From positions 1 through 51,782 of the forward strand of contig JAFPVW010000092.1 of NCBI GenBank assembly GCA_017395215.1: a stretch of DNA of 51,782 nucleotides, read 5' to 3'. This DNA comes from Prevotella sp. Lineage in GTDB: Bacteria > Bacteroidota > Bacteroidia > Bacteroidales > Bacteroidaceae. The notes beneath the pieces were generated by a model that had not been told where the DNA came from, ran no database searches, and saw only the letters and a program-made list of their open reading frames with translations. The position numbers were made by a program, and so were the translations under genes. Of this stretch, positions 44,092-51,782 are shown one piece after another. The first letter of the stretch is position 1; each line of letters begins with the position of its first letter.

Positions 44092-44169
44092 GCAGAGATG
44101 ACTATCCAGCCTGTTCTGACAATAAAAGAGGGGAGTATCGCGTTTCTCAATAAAGTAAGAAGATATTGT

Positions 44170-45219
44170 ATGGACCAAGAAACCTACGAGAAACAGAAAG
44201 CCTTTGCCGGCGAGAAGGTCCCTTCGATGCATCGCCGTATGGTGGGGCACGACTATCAGGAACGGCAGATGTATATGATTACGATGGTGACCGAGGACCG
44301 CCGCCCTTTGTTAGGGCAGGTCGTAGGCAGGAGCGACGGGCAGCCAGGCACGCCCGACGCGCCGCGCACCGAGCCCTCAGAGCTGGGGCGGTGCGTGGAG
44401 CGGTGCTGGCATGAAATAGCCCTACGCTACCCGCAAATAGAGGTGCTGGCCTTTCAGCTGATGCCCGACCATTTCCACGGCATCCTCTTTGTGAAGGAGC
44501 GCATCGACAAGCCGCTGGGCAAGGTGCTGCTCGGCTTCAAGCAGGGCTGTAACAAGGCTTTCCGCGCCCTCGTTCCCTCTGTTCCGTCTGTTGCTGTATT
44601 ACAGCAACAAACAGGAAAGAAGAAAGAAGACCGCAAGCACGGCCTGCTCTTTGAGCCGAGCTACAACGACAAGCTCCTGCTGCAGAAAGGCCAGCTGAAG
44701 CGCTGGAACGACTACCTGCGTAATAACCCGCGCCGGCTGCTGATGAAGCGGGAGCACCCCGACCTCTTCCGCGTACAGAGGGACTTGACCGTTGGAAACA
44801 TGTCGTTCTCTGCCATCGGCAACCGGTTCCTCCTGCAGCGGCCGGTCTTGTTGCAGGTGCAATGCTCCCGCCGACTGACGGAGGCTGAGATACATGAGCG
44901 CGTGACTTTCTTTACGAAAGCCGCTGCAAGGGGCGCTGTGCTGGTATCGCCCTCCATCTCGCCGGGCGAGAAGGCCGTGATGCGTGCCGCCTTTGAGCAG
45001 GGCTTCCCCCTTGTCTATCTGCAGGAGAACGGCTTCACCGACCTGGCCAAACCGGGCGGGCAGCGCATGGAGGCCTGTGCCCGAGGGCAGCTGCTCATCC
45101 TCGCGCCGTGGGAGCACCACAACGAGCGCACAACCATCAGCCGCAGCCAATGCCTCTCCCTGAACGACATGGCCCGCACTCTCTGTTCCGTATGTTGCTG
45201 TAGTACAGCAACAGACTAA
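44170..45219 (+). CDS. REP-associated transposase-like protein (Y1/HUH family) with extra C-terminal domain
   Basis: This 349-residue protein resembles REP-associated (RAYT) tyrosine transposases. 'LMPDHFHGILFV' carries the HUH histidines (HFH) and 'DYLRNNPRRLLMK' is the usual downstream motif. The last ~110 residues ('GAVLVSPSISPGEKAVMRAA', 'YLQENGFTDLAKPGGQRMEACARGQLL') are not part of the transposase and resemble a Rossmann-like domain of unknown role. An ATG at 44098, 6 nt after the permease stop, could also be the start. Two REP-like palindromes lie within its own coding sequence. It has inserted between permease 2 and the DUF4840 gene. Confidence 0.75.
   Translation: MDQETYEKQKAFAGEKVPSMHRRMVGHDYQERQMYMITMVTEDRRPLLGQVVGRSDGQPGTPDAPRTEPSELGRCVERCWHEIALRYPQIEVLAFQLMPDHFHGILFVKERIDKPLGKVLLGFKQGCNKAFRALVPSVPSVAVLQQQTGKKKEDRKHGLLFEPSYNDKLLLQKGQLKRWNDYLRNNPRRLLMKREHPDLFRVQRDLTVGNMSFSAIGNRFLLQRPVLLQVQCSRRLTEAEIHERVTFFTKAAARGAVLVSPSISPGEKAVMRAAFEQGFPLVYLQENGFTDLAKPGGQRMEACARGQLLILAPWEHHNERTTISRSQCLSLNDMARTLCSVCCCSTATD
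44589..44609. repeat. REP-like palindrome, copy 1
   Basis: TGTTGCTGTA, T, TACAGCAACA is a perfect palindrome with one central base, inside the transposase-like gene. With flanks CTCTGTTCCGT it matches copy 2. Confidence 0.85.
45193..45213. repeat. REP-like palindrome, copy 2
   Basis: TGTTGCTGTA, G, TACAGCAACA at the very end of the transposase-like gene, 4 nt before its stop. It is read in a different frame from copy 1 (CCC-S versus VAVLQQQ). Confidence 0.85.
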
Positions 45220-45243
45220 AACAGCAACGAAAGGGAAAGGAGC

Positions 45244-45286
45244 CCGCCAAACAGGGAGCAAACCTCCGCCAAACAGGGAGTAAACC
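45244..45286. repeat. Tandem 21-bp repeat after the transposase-like gene
   Basis: CCGCCAAACAGGGAG(C/T)AAACC occurs at 45244-45264 and 45266-45286. The following 45300-45380 is unusually GC-rich, with two GGGCGGCC copies and GCGACC/GGTCGC inverted pairs. No gene is seen from 45220 to 45492. Confidence 0.7.
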
Positions 45287-45492
45287 GCCCTCTTGCCAGA
45301 TTCGGACGGGCGGCCACACATCTTCGGGCGGCCGCCTTTATCAATGCGACCGAGCGGCCTTATACGTGGGGGCGGTCGCCAAAATCCACTTTTCTATCCT
45401 TCGATGTTTCCCCTCGGAGGTAGTAGACGGAAAGAGACCATGCACACAATAAAACAATGTTGCAATGCGTTTAACACATAGTAGTTAATCAA

Positions 45493-46152
45493 ATGAGAAA
45501 GACTGTGATGAGAAAACTCTTCTTTGCGCTGCTGGCTGCCCTGACCTTCGCAGCCTGTAGCAGCGACCCTGTGTTTCACGGCATGACAACGAAGCAGAAG
45601 GAGGACTACGCCAAGGCCATAGCAGGCGAATACAAGGGAACCTATGTCATCATCTATAACGGTGGCGGCAGCGACACCAAGGCCGTTAAGAAGGAGGGCG
45701 TGCAGATGACGGTCACTGACCTGACCATGCACTCCGTCTGTTTCCACGACTATCCTGTGAGCCTGCTCTCGAACGTGGTGGAAGACCGGACTTTGGCTGA
45801 GGCTCTGGCCGGCGCTCCCAATGTGGACTTTCTGGTCGACTATAGCTTCTACAATCTGCAGGACAACGGCGACGTCAACTGGGGCTTCGAGTCAACGGCC
45901 ATTCCGCTCACGCTCCATTACGGCGGCACAGACCACCACCTGATGCTGAAACTGAGCTCCCAGACCTATTTCCTTCTGACGAAAGCCAGTCTGGATGCGG
46001 GTAAGCCGTTTGCCAGTCAGGGCGTCTTCCAGTTTACGGTTGATGGCATCTACGAAGGCGACACGCTGCTTCAGAGTTTCGACGGCATCTGGCAGGATAA
46101 CGGGACGGAGTATCTGACCTACTTCCAGGTCGGCGAGGACAAGGCACACTGA
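45493..46152 (+). CDS. Lipoprotein, DUF4840-like
   Basis: The 219-residue protein has a lipoprotein signal ('ALTFAACSS', lipidated Cys near residue 22). The mature part ('GEYKGTYVIIYNGG', 'VQMTVTDLTMHSVCFHDYPVSLLS', cited in parts) resembles DUF4840 of Bacteroidetes, a beta-rich lipoprotein of unknown function. The second ATG at 45508 gives an equally good signal peptide. I see no TAnnTTTG promoter in front, so it may be read from the tolC operon. The signalling and export neighbours suggest an envelope role. Confidence 0.7.
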   Translation: MRKTVMRKLFFALLAALTFAACSSDPVFHGMTTKQKEDYAKAIAGEYKGTYVIIYNGGGSDTKAVKKEGVQMTVTDLTMHSVCFHDYPVSLLSNVVEDRTLAEALAGAPNVDFLVDYSFYNLQDNGDVNWGFESTAIPLTLHYGGTDHHLMLKLSSQTYFLLTKASLDAGKPFASQGVFQFTVDGIYEGDTLLQSFDGIWQDNGTEYLTYFQVGEDKAH

Positions 46153-46169
46153 GGGGCTTAGGATAGGGC

Positions 46170-46265
46170 GTCAAAGAATCATACGCCGAACTGTCTAATT
46201 ATTAGACAATCTGCTTCCGCCAGGGTGGAAAGCCTTGGAGGCATCGAGGGGAAATGCTAACTTTG
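46170..46265 (+). promoter_or_regulatory. DUF3836 gene promoter with GTCTAA-N3-TTAGAC operator
   Basis: GTCAAAGAATCATAC (46170-46184), palindrome GTCTAATTATTAGAC (46193-46207), TTG (46235-46237), 20 nt, TAACTTTG (46258-46265). Palindrome centre to -7 box is 58 bp. Bases 46170-46241 form one copy of a 72-bp repeat with the promoter at 46852. Confidence 0.85.
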
Positions 46266-46302
46266 CAGTGGATAATTAATTCTTTAACTTAACTGTACGA
46301 TT

Positions 46303-46848
46303 ATGAAAAAGTTAGTATTTGCAACCCTTATGTGCTTAGCAGCCATGAGTGCCAAGGCACAAGTACTCACCTCGAAGACCGTAAGCAACGTCTATGAGCA
46401 AGTATCGAGCCAGACTGAAAGCGATTACGCCTTCAATGCCGAGAGGACGGCGGGCGACATCACCACGATGTATGTCTATCAGAAGACCCTTAACCGCAAG
46501 GGCGAAGTGAGCCTGCATCCCCATCTGAAGTATGCGTATGAGTATGCTGCCGACGGCACACTGGCCAGTCGCGTAACCTACCGTTGGAGCAACAGCTTGC
46601 GCGACTGGTTGTGCGCCTCCCGCTACGACTATACTCTGGAGCATGACAGCTACCGTGCTGAATACAGCCGCTATAATCATCAGACAGACAGCTTCGACCA
46701 ACCCGTAGAAAGAATGGTCTATACGCTATTCAATGGCGACATGGTAAACTGCGTCAGCTGTTACCATCGCGAACGCCCGACGAGTCCCTTCCAGTTGGAC
46801 TGTCAAGTAGCTGTTAGCGGGCTGCCACAGCTCTTTGCCGGGAAATGA
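46303..46848 (+). CDS. Secreted DUF3836-like protein
   Basis: The 181-residue protein has a signal peptide (1-19, ending 'SAKAQ') and a beta-hairpin-rich body. Repeated 'Y.YQKTLNRKGEVSLHPHLKYAYEYAADGTLASRV' type strands (cited by position about 63-100) resemble DUF3836 of Bacteroidetes; its function is unknown. It has its own promoter carrying the response-regulator palindrome, so it is a direct member of that regulon. It lies alone between two copies of the 72-bp promoter repeat. Confidence 0.75.
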   Translation: MKKLVFATLMCLAAMSAKAQVLTSKTVSNVYEQVSSQTESDYAFNAERTAGDITTMYVYQKTLNRKGEVSLHPHLKYAYEYAADGTLASRVTYRWSNSLRDWLCASRYDYTLEHDSYRAEYSRYNHQTDSFDQPVERMVYTLFNGDMVNCVSCYHRERPTSPFQLDCQVAVSGLPQLFAGK

Positions 46849-46851
46849 GGT

Positions 46852-46947
46852 GTCAAAGAATCATACGCCGAACTGTCTAATTATTAGACAATCTGCTTCC
46901 GCCAGGGTGGAAAACCTTGGCGGATTCGTTTTTATAGGGTAACTTTG
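46852..46947 (+). promoter_or_regulatory. Promoter of permeases 3 and 4 with GTCTAA-N3-TTAGAC operator
   Basis: The same array as at 46170, offset by exactly 682 bp: palindrome 46875-46889, TTG 46917-46919, 20 nt, TAACTTTG 46940-46947. Only two mismatches separate 46852-46923 from 46170-46241. Confidence 0.85.
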
Positions 46948-46969
46948 CATCACAAAACAAATAAAACGT

Positions 46970-49339
46970 ATGAAGAGCTATTTCAGATTCCTGTCGCGCA
47001 ACAAGCTATATACCTTAATAAATATAGCAGGGCTGGTGGTGTCGCTGATGTTCATCATCCTGATGGGCGATTATACCTGGCGCCAAAGCGCTATCGACTC
47101 GTGGCACAAGAACGCCAGCCGTATCTACCTGATGGGCAATGAGAAAATGTTCTTCATGTGGCCGCAGGCAGCAGAAGAGATTAAGAAGCAATGCCCTGAG
47201 GTGGAAAAGACCTGTTGCGTGTTGAGTGCTGATGGTAGAATCAAGTATGGACAGCAGGAAGTGAAATCAAAAGATGCTGAGGAAGGCATCATCATGCTGG
47301 CTGACTCGACGTTCTTCCAGTTCTTCGACTTTGAATTGGTAAAGGGAGACCGTCAGACGGCCTTAGATGCACCAGACAAATGCGTCATCACTGAGCAGTT
47401 GGCCAAGAGTCTTTTTGGTAGTAAAGATCCCATCGGAGAATCATTACAGATAGTAGGCAATCGCCATGTGTATATCAATAATGCAGCAGATCCTTACGAT
47501 AGTACTTTGGTGTATATCGTCAGCGCAGTTGCCAAGGACCTTGACCATACTGTCTTGCCTAACGAGACGCAGGTGATTGCGAGCATGGAGCGTTATCCGC
47601 AGGTGGCAGGCTATAAACTTGGAAACAATATGTTTGCTCACGCATCCACAGGTGCCATCAAGACCTTTCTCATGCAGAAGCCTGGCACGAACCTTGAGGG
47701 AAAGAAAGGGCAAATAGAAGATTACCTGCGAAAGAACTATGCCAATGCGTGGGGCAATTATGAACTGAGTCTTACACCGCTTACAGATGTCATATTTGCA
47801 CCACAGAACGATGGTGTGGGTATGATAAAGGGCGACAAGACGAGACTCCAGATACTGCTTGCAGCCGTGTTGGCTATTCTCTTCTTCGCCGTGAGCAATT
47901 ATATCAACCTGACGGTGGCCAATACTGGCTTCCGTGCCAAGGAAATGGCCACACGCAAACTCTTTGGCAGCAGCCAGCATGAGGTTTCGCTGAAGCTGAT
48001 TGCCGAATCGACGCTGATGGTGGCCGTTTGCTTTGTCGTGGGCTTTGGCTTGGCCTGTTGTTTTCAGGACGATGCAACGGTACTGTTCAAAGGGCGGATT
48101 GCGCTGATAGACGATATTCGCTTAGAGACGATAGGCGTGAGCGCAGGCTTTGTCTTGTTGACAGGCATCATTTCGGGTATTATGCCCTCGTGGCAGATTT
48201 CGCGTTTTGAACCTATCGACATCGTGAAAGGCAGCTTCCGTTTCCGTTCCAAGATGGTGCTGGGCAAGATGTTTGTCATTCTACAGAATGTCATCACCAT
48301 CACGATGCTGACTTCTGCCCTCGTCATCTGGTTGCAGTTGAACCATCTCATTCATGCGCCTTTGGGCTACAACACCAAGAACCTCTACTATGTCTATGCC
48401 CCCCAAGGGAAATTCCAGGTAGCAAGGAATTTGCTGGAGAAGATGCCGTTTGTCGAGGAGATCGGCGTTTTCCAAAAGACGACATTCTCGAAAATGAGTT
48501 GGAACTCGCAAACCATCAATCGTGACGACAAGAAGGTGCAAATGCTCTTGACCGATATGGACAGCACAGCCTTTAAACTCTATGGCCTGGAGATTCTGAA
48601 GGAATACGGTCTGACGAATGGTGGCTATTATCTGAATGAGGAGGCCATGCGCCAGTTGGGCTACACAGATGCTGACCGCGAGATAGACTGGGGTGGTGGA
48701 GATAAAAATCCAATCGCAGGCATTCTTCGTGACTTCAATCGTGTTAATGTGTTGCATGATGTGGAGCCTTTCGCTATTCGTCTGCAGGACAATATGGAGT
48801 ATCCTGGCTTCTTGGTGAAGACATCTGGTGACAAGAAGGCAAAGGCGGCTTTTACAGAGATGGTCAAGGCGTTGGGCTGTCCTGAGACTGAGGCAAAATG
48901 GTTTGTCAGTGGTTTGGAGGAGGGCATCGCCGAGACCTTCGAGGACCAGCAGAACACGCTGAAGATCATTACACTCTTCACCCTTGTGGCCATCGTCATC
49001 TCCGTGCTGGGCTATCTTGGCATGTCGCTCTTCTTCATCCGTCAGCGGCAGAAGGAGATTGCCATCCGCAAGGTGATGGGTTCCTCATCGTGGGAGGTGT
49101 TGTTGCTGATGCTCCGCACGTTCTCAATCCCTATGCTGATTTCGTTTGTCATCGCTGTGCCTATCTCATGGTACATCATGCGCGACTGGCTCAGCAACTT
49201 CAGTTACCGCATCGCGCTCAGCCCTTGGATATTCGCTGCTGCCGGGTTTACCTGCTTCATCATTTCCCTGCTCACCGTTATCATCCAGAGCTGGCGCGCT
49301 GCTTCTGAGAATCCGATTAACAATATTAAGACAGAATAA
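46970..49339 (+). CDS. FtsX/MacB-type ABC permease 3
   Basis: The third paralogue (789 residues) starts 'MKSYFRFLSRNKLYTLINIAGLVVS', like permease 2. Central helices follow 'FRAKEMATRKLFGSSQHEVSLK' and C-terminal FtsX helices follow 'RQRQKEIAIRKVMGSSS'; the end is 'AASENPINNIKTE'. It lacks ATP-binding motifs. The -7 box lies 22 nt upstream of the ATG. Its codon use is a little more AT-rich than that of permeases 1 and 2. Confidence 0.9.
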   Translation: MKSYFRFLSRNKLYTLINIAGLVVSLMFIILMGDYTWRQSAIDSWHKNASRIYLMGNEKMFFMWPQAAEEIKKQCPEVEKTCCVLSADGRIKYGQQEVKSKDAEEGIIMLADSTFFQFFDFELVKGDRQTALDAPDKCVITEQLAKSLFGSKDPIGESLQIVGNRHVYINNAADPYDSTLVYIVSAVAKDLDHTVLPNETQVIASMERYPQVAGYKLGNNMFAHASTGAIKTFLMQKPGTNLEGKKGQIEDYLRKNYANAWGNYELSLTPLTDVIFAPQNDGVGMIKGDKTRLQILLAAVLAILFFAVSNYINLTVANTGFRAKEMATRKLFGSSQHEVSLKLIAESTLMVAVCFVVGFGLACCFQDDATVLFKGRIALIDDIRLETIGVSAGFVLLTGIISGIMPSWQISRFEPIDIVKGSFRFRSKMVLGKMFVILQNVITITMLTSALVIWLQLNHLIHAPLGYNTKNLYYVYAPQGKFQVARNLLEKMPFVEEIGVFQKTTFSKMSWNSQTINRDDKKVQMLLTDMDSTAFKLYGLEILKEYGLTNGGYYLNEEAMRQLGYTDADREIDWGGGDKNPIAGILRDFNRVNVLHDVEPFAIRLQDNMEYPGFLVKTSGDKKAKAAFTEMVKALGCPETEAKWFVSGLEEGIAETFEDQQNTLKIITLFTLVAIVISVLGYLGMSLFFIRQRQKEIAIRKVMGSSSWEVLLLMLRTFSIPMLISFVIAVPISWYIMRDWLSNFSYRIALSPWIFAAAGFTCFIISLLTVIIQSWRAASENPINNIKTE

Positions 49340-49343
49340 GTAT

Positions 49344-51710
49344 ATGAATGTATTGAAATCACTCCATCAGCGCGGTCAGCACAACTGGATTAAGATTCTC
49401 TGCCTGGCCATAGGACTGGCTACGGGCATTGTGCTGATAGGCAAGGCTGGGTTCGAACAGTCGTGGGACAACTTCTTTCCAACGAGCGACCGCATCTATG
49501 TGGTCTATGAGGATGTCATCCGTAATGGCGAATATATACACTACTCGCAGACGCCTGGAGCTGTGGCGCCTGGGCTGAAGCGCTACTGTCCGCAGGTTGA
49601 GGCTGCCACACGCTATACAGGCTTTGCTTGGGACATGCCCTTGGTAACCGACGACGACAAGCGGGTGCGCACCAACTTTAGCCTCGTGGACAGTTGTTTC
49701 TTCGATGTGTTCCCCTTCCGTGTGCTGGCGGGTAATGCGAAGAAGGTGCTCAGTCAGGTAGAGTGCTGCATGATTCCCCTTTCGCTGGCCGAGAAACTGG
49801 CGGGGGCTGCCAACCCCCTCGAACTTGTAGGCAAGAAAGTGTTCTATAACAAGCGAGGCGGTTGGGCGCTGACCATAGGCGGCATTTATGAAGACGTGCC
49901 CCTGAATTCACGACTGCATGGCCTGGAGGTGATGGTGTCGATGCCTACTATTACAGAAGTGATATACGACGGTCGTGACAACTGGGTGGGTAACGACCGC
50001 TATATGGCCTACGTCCGTCTGGCTGAGGGCATGACGCCCGATGACCTGAAGCCTCAGATAGAGAAGATGCTGCGCGATAACATGCCTGAGGACCAGCTGA
50101 AGAAGGCTGGTGTAGACCTCGGCTTCTCCGTGCGTCCGCTGCGCGATTACCATAAGAACGACGAGGGCACACGCCGCATGACGTGGATTCTCTCGCTGCT
50201 GGCCACCGTGCTCATTGGCTGTGCCGTACTCAATTATCTCCTGCTCGTCATTGGCGGCATCAGCCGCAGGGCGCGCGAGATGGCTGTTCACATGTGCTAC
50301 GGTGCTGAGGCGCGCCATATATATCATAAGGTGATAGCCGAGAGCACAGTCCATCTGCTGCTGTCGCTGGCTCTGGCAGCCCTGTTGCTGCTCCTGGCCA
50401 AGGACACGGTAGAGGAACTGGTGGGCGCTCCCTTGGCGGTGCTGTTGACCACGGGCAGCAACGTGTGGGTGATTGTCACGACGTGCATCGTCGTGCTGCT
50501 TGTCACGGGTCTGGTGCCGGGCTATATCTATACCCATGTGCCCGTGGCGGCTGCATTCAAGCACTACAGACAGAGCTACCGCCTGTGGAAACTGCTGTTG
50601 CTCGGCCTGCAGTTTGCTTCGGCTACGTTCCTCATCGTGCTACTGATAGTGGTGGGCCGGCAGTACAGGATGATGGTCAACGACAATCCCGGCTACGACT
50701 ACGCCACGCTTGGCTCGGTGCTGAAGGACGGCGTAAGCAGCGAGCAATGCCAGTTGGCGATGGAGGAGTTGCGGAAGTTGTCGTGCGTAAAGGGTGTCAC
50801 GATGGCGTATGCTAACCTGACGGAGCACCAAAGCGGCGACAACATCTATCTGCCTGGCAGCGAGCGAGAGAATATGAACATCGCAGACCTCTACTACGTT
50901 GGTGACGGCTATTTCGACGTGATGGGCATCCCCATCGTCTCGGGCCGTACGTTTACAGAACAGGCCGACACGCTGCGCGAGGTGATGGTGAGCCGGCAGT
51001 TTGAAGAGCGCATGAAGCAGATTGCCGGTTGGGACCGCGCCGTGGGCAAGCAGATTATCTGCACCTCGTTCGAAGGCCCTTACACCATCGTCGGCGTGTA
51101 TGAGGACACCCGCATTGGCAGCATCACCAGTCCAGATACCCGTCCCAGCTTATGCTACTACAGCCGCAAGCCTGACCAGATGCATTATATCTTGATTCGC
51201 TTCCAGTCGATGGAAGGTCTGGAGGCTGCCAATAAGCTGGTGAAGGAACTGATGACCGACAATCCCGACATCGCCATCACACCCTATAACCAGATGGTGA
51301 CAGAGCTCTATACCGACGCCCACCGCTTCCGTACGACGGTGATGATAGGCGGACTGGTAGCCCTGCTGATAGCCCTCATCGGACTGGTCGGCTATCTGGC
51401 TGGCGAGATAGGGCGCCGACAGAAGGAGATTGCCATCCGCAAGGTGAACGGCGCAACGATAACCGATGTGCTCAGGCTGTTCCAGACCGACATCCTGCGC
51501 GTGGCTTTGCCTGCCGTCGTGATTGGCGCTGTGGGAGCTTGGTATGTTGCCCGCCTGTGGCTGGAGCAGTTCAGCGAGAAGACCGCGCTGTCGCCCCTCA
51601 TCTTTATTGGCGGTGCAGCGGTGGTGACAGCCGTCATCCTCAGTGTGGTATGCTTGGGCTGCTATCGCGTGGCCAGCAGTAATCCTGTCGATTATCTCAA
51701 GAACGAATAG
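49344..51710 (+). CDS. FtsX/MacB-type ABC permease 4
   Basis: The fourth paralogue (788 residues) begins at the ATG 4 nt after permease 3; the longer open frame overlaps that gene and is not used. It has the same double bundle: 'ISRRAREMAVHMCYGAEARHI' centrally and 'GRRQKEIAIRKVNGATI' before the last helices, ending 'VASSNPVDYLKNE'. It would pair with permease 3 as a heterodimer. No ATPase gene follows within the remaining 72 bp. Confidence 0.9.
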   Translation: MNVLKSLHQRGQHNWIKILCLAIGLATGIVLIGKAGFEQSWDNFFPTSDRIYVVYEDVIRNGEYIHYSQTPGAVAPGLKRYCPQVEAATRYTGFAWDMPLVTDDDKRVRTNFSLVDSCFFDVFPFRVLAGNAKKVLSQVECCMIPLSLAEKLAGAANPLELVGKKVFYNKRGGWALTIGGIYEDVPLNSRLHGLEVMVSMPTITEVIYDGRDNWVGNDRYMAYVRLAEGMTPDDLKPQIEKMLRDNMPEDQLKKAGVDLGFSVRPLRDYHKNDEGTRRMTWILSLLATVLIGCAVLNYLLLVIGGISRRAREMAVHMCYGAEARHIYHKVIAESTVHLLLSLALAALLLLLAKDTVEELVGAPLAVLLTTGSNVWVIVTTCIVVLLVTGLVPGYIYTHVPVAAAFKHYRQSYRLWKLLLLGLQFASATFLIVLLIVVGRQYRMMVNDNPGYDYATLGSVLKDGVSSEQCQLAMEELRKLSCVKGVTMAYANLTEHQSGDNIYLPGSERENMNIADLYYVGDGYFDVMGIPIVSGRTFTEQADTLREVMVSRQFEERMKQIAGWDRAVGKQIICTSFEGPYTIVGVYEDTRIGSITSPDTRPSLCYYSRKPDQMHYILIRFQSMEGLEAANKLVKELMTDNPDIAITPYNQMVTELYTDAHRFRTTVMIGGLVALLIALIGLVGYLAGEIGRRQKEIAIRKVNGATITDVLRLFQTDILRVALPAVVIGAVGAWYVARLWLEQFSEKTALSPLIFIGGAAVVTAVILSVVCLGCYRVASSNPVDYLKNE

Positions 51711-51711
51711 A

Positions 51712-51749
51712 AGACCCTCCCCCCAGCCCCTCCCTAAAGGGCGGGGAGT
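51712..51749 (-). repeat. GC-rich interspersed repeat, copy 3
   Basis: On the minus strand ACTCCCCGCCCTTTAGGGAGGGG and CTGGGGGGAGGGTCT (given in parts) match copies 1 and 2. Its stem-loop lies just after the permease 4 stop and could act as a terminator or mRNA stabiliser. Confidence 0.75.
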
Positions 51750-51782
51750 ATTTACTTGCTTAACAGATAAGTAAGTGAACAA

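Noticed and set aside
46208-46245. Sigma-54 type -24/-12 promoter before the DUF3836 gene
   Set aside because: A TGG-N8-TTGG-like string is present, but the -12 GC is missing, and a consensus TTG-N20-TAACTTTG promoter at fixed spacing explains all three sites better.
49146-49343. 66-codon N-terminal extension of permease 4
   Set aside because: It overlaps permease 3 in another frame and lacks membrane-protein character; the ATG at 49344 gives the family N-terminus.
51150-51782. Minus-strand frame running off the right end
   Set aside because: Antisense to permease 4 and through the GC-rich repeat; nothing recognisable.

Overview
The window looks like a chromosomal segment of a Prevotella-type member of the Bacteroidales. 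The evidence is the promoter grammar (TTG, about 20 nt, then TAnnTTTG), the absence of Shine-Dalgarno sequences, a hybrid two-component regulator beside glycan-degrading enzymes, secreted proteins ending in the short sorting-like tail G(L/V)Y(I/V)VNG(K/R)KVVIK, and DUF families typical of this group. No genus-level marker is present, so the placement rests on style and protein resemblance.

Layout. (1) 1-438: noncoding left end with TTGCACCC repeats and a promoter pointing out of the window. (2) 439-23014: a locus for rhamnogalacturonan-I or related pectin. It holds a hybrid two-component regulator, a GH2, a GH106 alpha-L-rhamnosidase, a large secreted protein with no recognised catalytic domain, a PL11 lyase, a repeat-module protein, a 59-residue peptide, a PL4-like lyase and a GH43-GH28 fusion. 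There is no SusC/SusD pair. Four promoters share one operator at an identical distance from the -7 box, so they probably form the regulon of the hybrid regulator. (3) 23015-25814: an inverted-repeat region, tRNA-Leu(CAA), manC, a HIT protein and greA. manC and the HIT gene end face to face inside a 34-bp perfect palindrome; greA has a terminator-like hairpin in its leader. (4) 26031-29959, minus strand: ptb, buk, a succinylornithine-type transcarbamylase and a threonine aldolase-like enzyme, packed as one operon. (5) 30030-33744: GH95, a DUF3109 protein and uracil-DNA glycosylase, with a GC-rich interspersed repeat. (6) 34009-51710: a PepSY-like protein, then a TIGR03915/DUF4130 gene, a histidine kinase and an AAA-less Fis-type response regulator, divergent from a TolC-HlyD-FtsX permease export locus. 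That locus has four FtsX/MacB-type permeases but no ATPase in the window. It is interrupted by a REP-associated transposase-like gene with its own palindromes, and by two small DUF genes.

How the genes work together. The first regulatory circuit: the hybrid sensor would detect a pectin oligosaccharide and switch on lyases (PL11, PL4-like), rhamnosidase (GH106), galactosidase (GH2) and GH43/GH28 activities. The second: the response regulator probably binds GTCTAA-N3-TTAGAC. This palindrome occurs upstream of tolC, of the DUF3836 gene and of the second permease pair, each time centred exactly 58 bp before an identical TAACTTTG box. The two operator sets are the strongest new observations here and were read directly from the sequence.
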